A stretch of 5,959 bases of DNA from Beijerinckiaceae bacterium (GTDB lineage Bacteria > Pseudomonadota > Alphaproteobacteria > Rhizobiales > Beijerinckiaceae), in contig JAKONB010000174.1 of the NCBI GenBank assembly GCA_022702195.1, positions 1 through 5,959 of the forward strand, in the 5' to 3' direction. The notes below the pieces were generated by a model. The model ran no database searches and was not told where the DNA came from. It saw nothing but the letters and a program-made list of their open reading frames with translations. This document shows positions 5,122 to 5,959 of the stretch, piece by piece (the stretch's first letter is position 1; every line of letters starts with the position of its first letter). The position numbers and the translations under genes were made by a program.

Positions 5122-5958
5122 CTACCCGTTCACCCGCTCGACCTTGCTCACGGTGCGCTTGCCGCGCAGCTCGGCGATGATCGCGTTGAGGTGCTTGAGG
5201 TCCCACACCGAGAGGTCGATGATCACGGCGGTGAAGTCCTGGGTCTTGCGCTTCATCGAGACGTTGTCGATGTTGCCGTCATGGTCGGCGATGACCTGGG
5301 CGATCTGCGCCAGCACACCGGGCTCGTTGATCGACTGCAAGGCAAGCCGGGCGGGAAACCGCTCGCTCAAGCCCCCCTCCACGTCCCAGCGCACGTCGAG
5401 CCAGCGGTCGGGCTCGTTGTCGAAATCGGCGAGCGCCGCCGATTGGATCGGGTAGATCGTCACCCCGACCCCCGGCGTGAGGATGCCGACGATACGGTCT
5501 CCCGGCACCGCGCCGCCATTGGGGGCGAAGCTCACCGGCAGGTCGTGGTCGAGACCGCGGATCGGGATACCGTCGGAGCGGCCGAGATCGGAGGCACCCC
5601 CGTCCGGGAAGGTCAGACGCATGGTCTGGTCCTTGGCGAGCGTCAGGCGCCCGGCCCCGTCGCCGGAGGGCTGGGGCAACGGCGCCGGCGCGGCGCGGCG
5701 CTCGTCCTTGTGGTCGGGATAGACCGCCCGGACCACGTCGCCCGAGAACATCTCGCCGCGCCCGACCGCCGCGAACACGTCCTCGGTGCTCTGGCGGGCG
5801 AGGCGGGGCAGGGCGCCGCGCAGCTTGTCCTCCGAGAAACTCTTGGCCGCCCGCTCGAAGGCGCGGTCGAGGATCTGGCGCCCGAGCCCGGCATATTGCC
5901 GCCGCACCGCCGCCCGGGTCGCCCGGCGGATCGCCGCCCGGGCCTTGCCGGTGACGAC
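5122..5958 (-). CDS. rsh: Bifunctional (p)ppGpp synthetase/hydrolase Rsh, C-terminal part (N-terminus beyond right edge)
   Basis: An open frame enters from the right edge and ends at TAG (5122-5124), giving the last 278 residues. VVTGKARAAIRRATR (1-15 of the fragment) and the following helical stretch to about 85 match the RelA/SpoT region after the TGS domain. A Pro/Ala/Gly-rich linker follows. Residues 130-195 form the zinc-finger-like/RIS domain around GGAVPGDRIVGI. Residues about 202-278 are an ACT domain (LALQSINEPGVLAQIAQVIADHDGNIDNV). Hydrolase, synthetase and TGS domains lie outside the window, so both activities are inferred from family; alphaproteobacteria usually have one bifunctional enzyme. 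The Cys-Cys...His...Cys residues common in this family are replaced by N147, G148, Y169 and S173. The frame has no other in-window start; a GTG at 5907 is internal. The gene precedes pyrE. Confidence 0.93.
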   Translation of the reverse strand, partial: VVTGKARAAIRRATRAAVRRQYAGLGRQILDRAFERAAKSFSEDKLRGALPRLARQSTEDVFAAVGRGEMFSGDVVRAVYPDHKDERRAAPAPLPQPSGDGAGRLTLAKDQTMRLTFPDGGASDLGRSDGIPIRGLDHDLPVSFAPNGGAVPGDRIVGILTPGVGVTIYPIQSAALADFDNEPDRWLDVRWDVEGGLSERFPARLALQSINEPGVLAQIAQVIADHDGNIDNVSMKRKTQDFTAVIIDLSVWDLKHLNAIIAELRGKRTVSKVERVNG

Positions 5959-5959
5959 G

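Overview
This is a high-G+C chromosomal segment from an alphaproteobacterium, most likely a Hyphomicrobiales member of the Methylobacterium/Methylorubrum type. That placement is inferred from four things: strongly G/C-biased third codon positions, the lytic transglycosylase-dapA-smpB-NYN gene neighbourhood, the alphaproteobacterial forms of PyrE and Rsh, and a CtrA-type TTAA-N7-TTAA site. No rRNA, tRNA, CRISPR array, insertion sequence or prophage gene is visible. Six protein genes occupy most of the window, and two of them run off its ends.

Layout. On the minus strand, 1-1548 is the N-terminal 516 residues of a periplasmic soluble lytic murein transglycosylase; its catalytic domain lies beyond the left edge. 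A 186-bp divergent spacer (1549-1734) holds the CtrA-like box and a possible dapA promoter. On the plus strand, dapA (1735-2634) and smpB (2715-3188) follow, separated by 80 bp with a strong hairpin. A convergent spacer (3189-3298) has two tandem GC-rich hairpins. On the minus strand, 3299-4042 encodes a LabA/DUF88 NYN-domain protein with a repetitive C-terminal tail. A 375-bp gene-free region (4043-4417) is rich in dyads and includes a probable terminator for the genes to its right. Also on the minus strand are pyrE (4418-5008) and, upstream of it, the C-terminal 278 residues of the (p)ppGpp synthetase/hydrolase Rsh (5122 to the right edge).

How the genes relate. The transglycosylase cuts peptidoglycan, and DapA makes the precursor of meso-diaminopimelate, a peptidoglycan cross-linking residue, and of lysine. 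SmpB is the tmRNA partner in rescue of stalled ribosomes. The NYN protein is a putative ribonuclease next to smpB. Rsh sets the stringent-response alarmone level and PyrE makes orotidine monophosphate from PRPP; they are co-oriented and probably co-transcribed. This is a core housekeeping region. I found no convincing undescribed multi-gene system. The points most worth a second look are the CtrA-like site between the transglycosylase and dapA, the alternative-pairing hairpins after pyrE, the loss of all Cys/His ligands in the Rsh zinc-finger-like domain, and the NYN protein's repeat tail and gene context.
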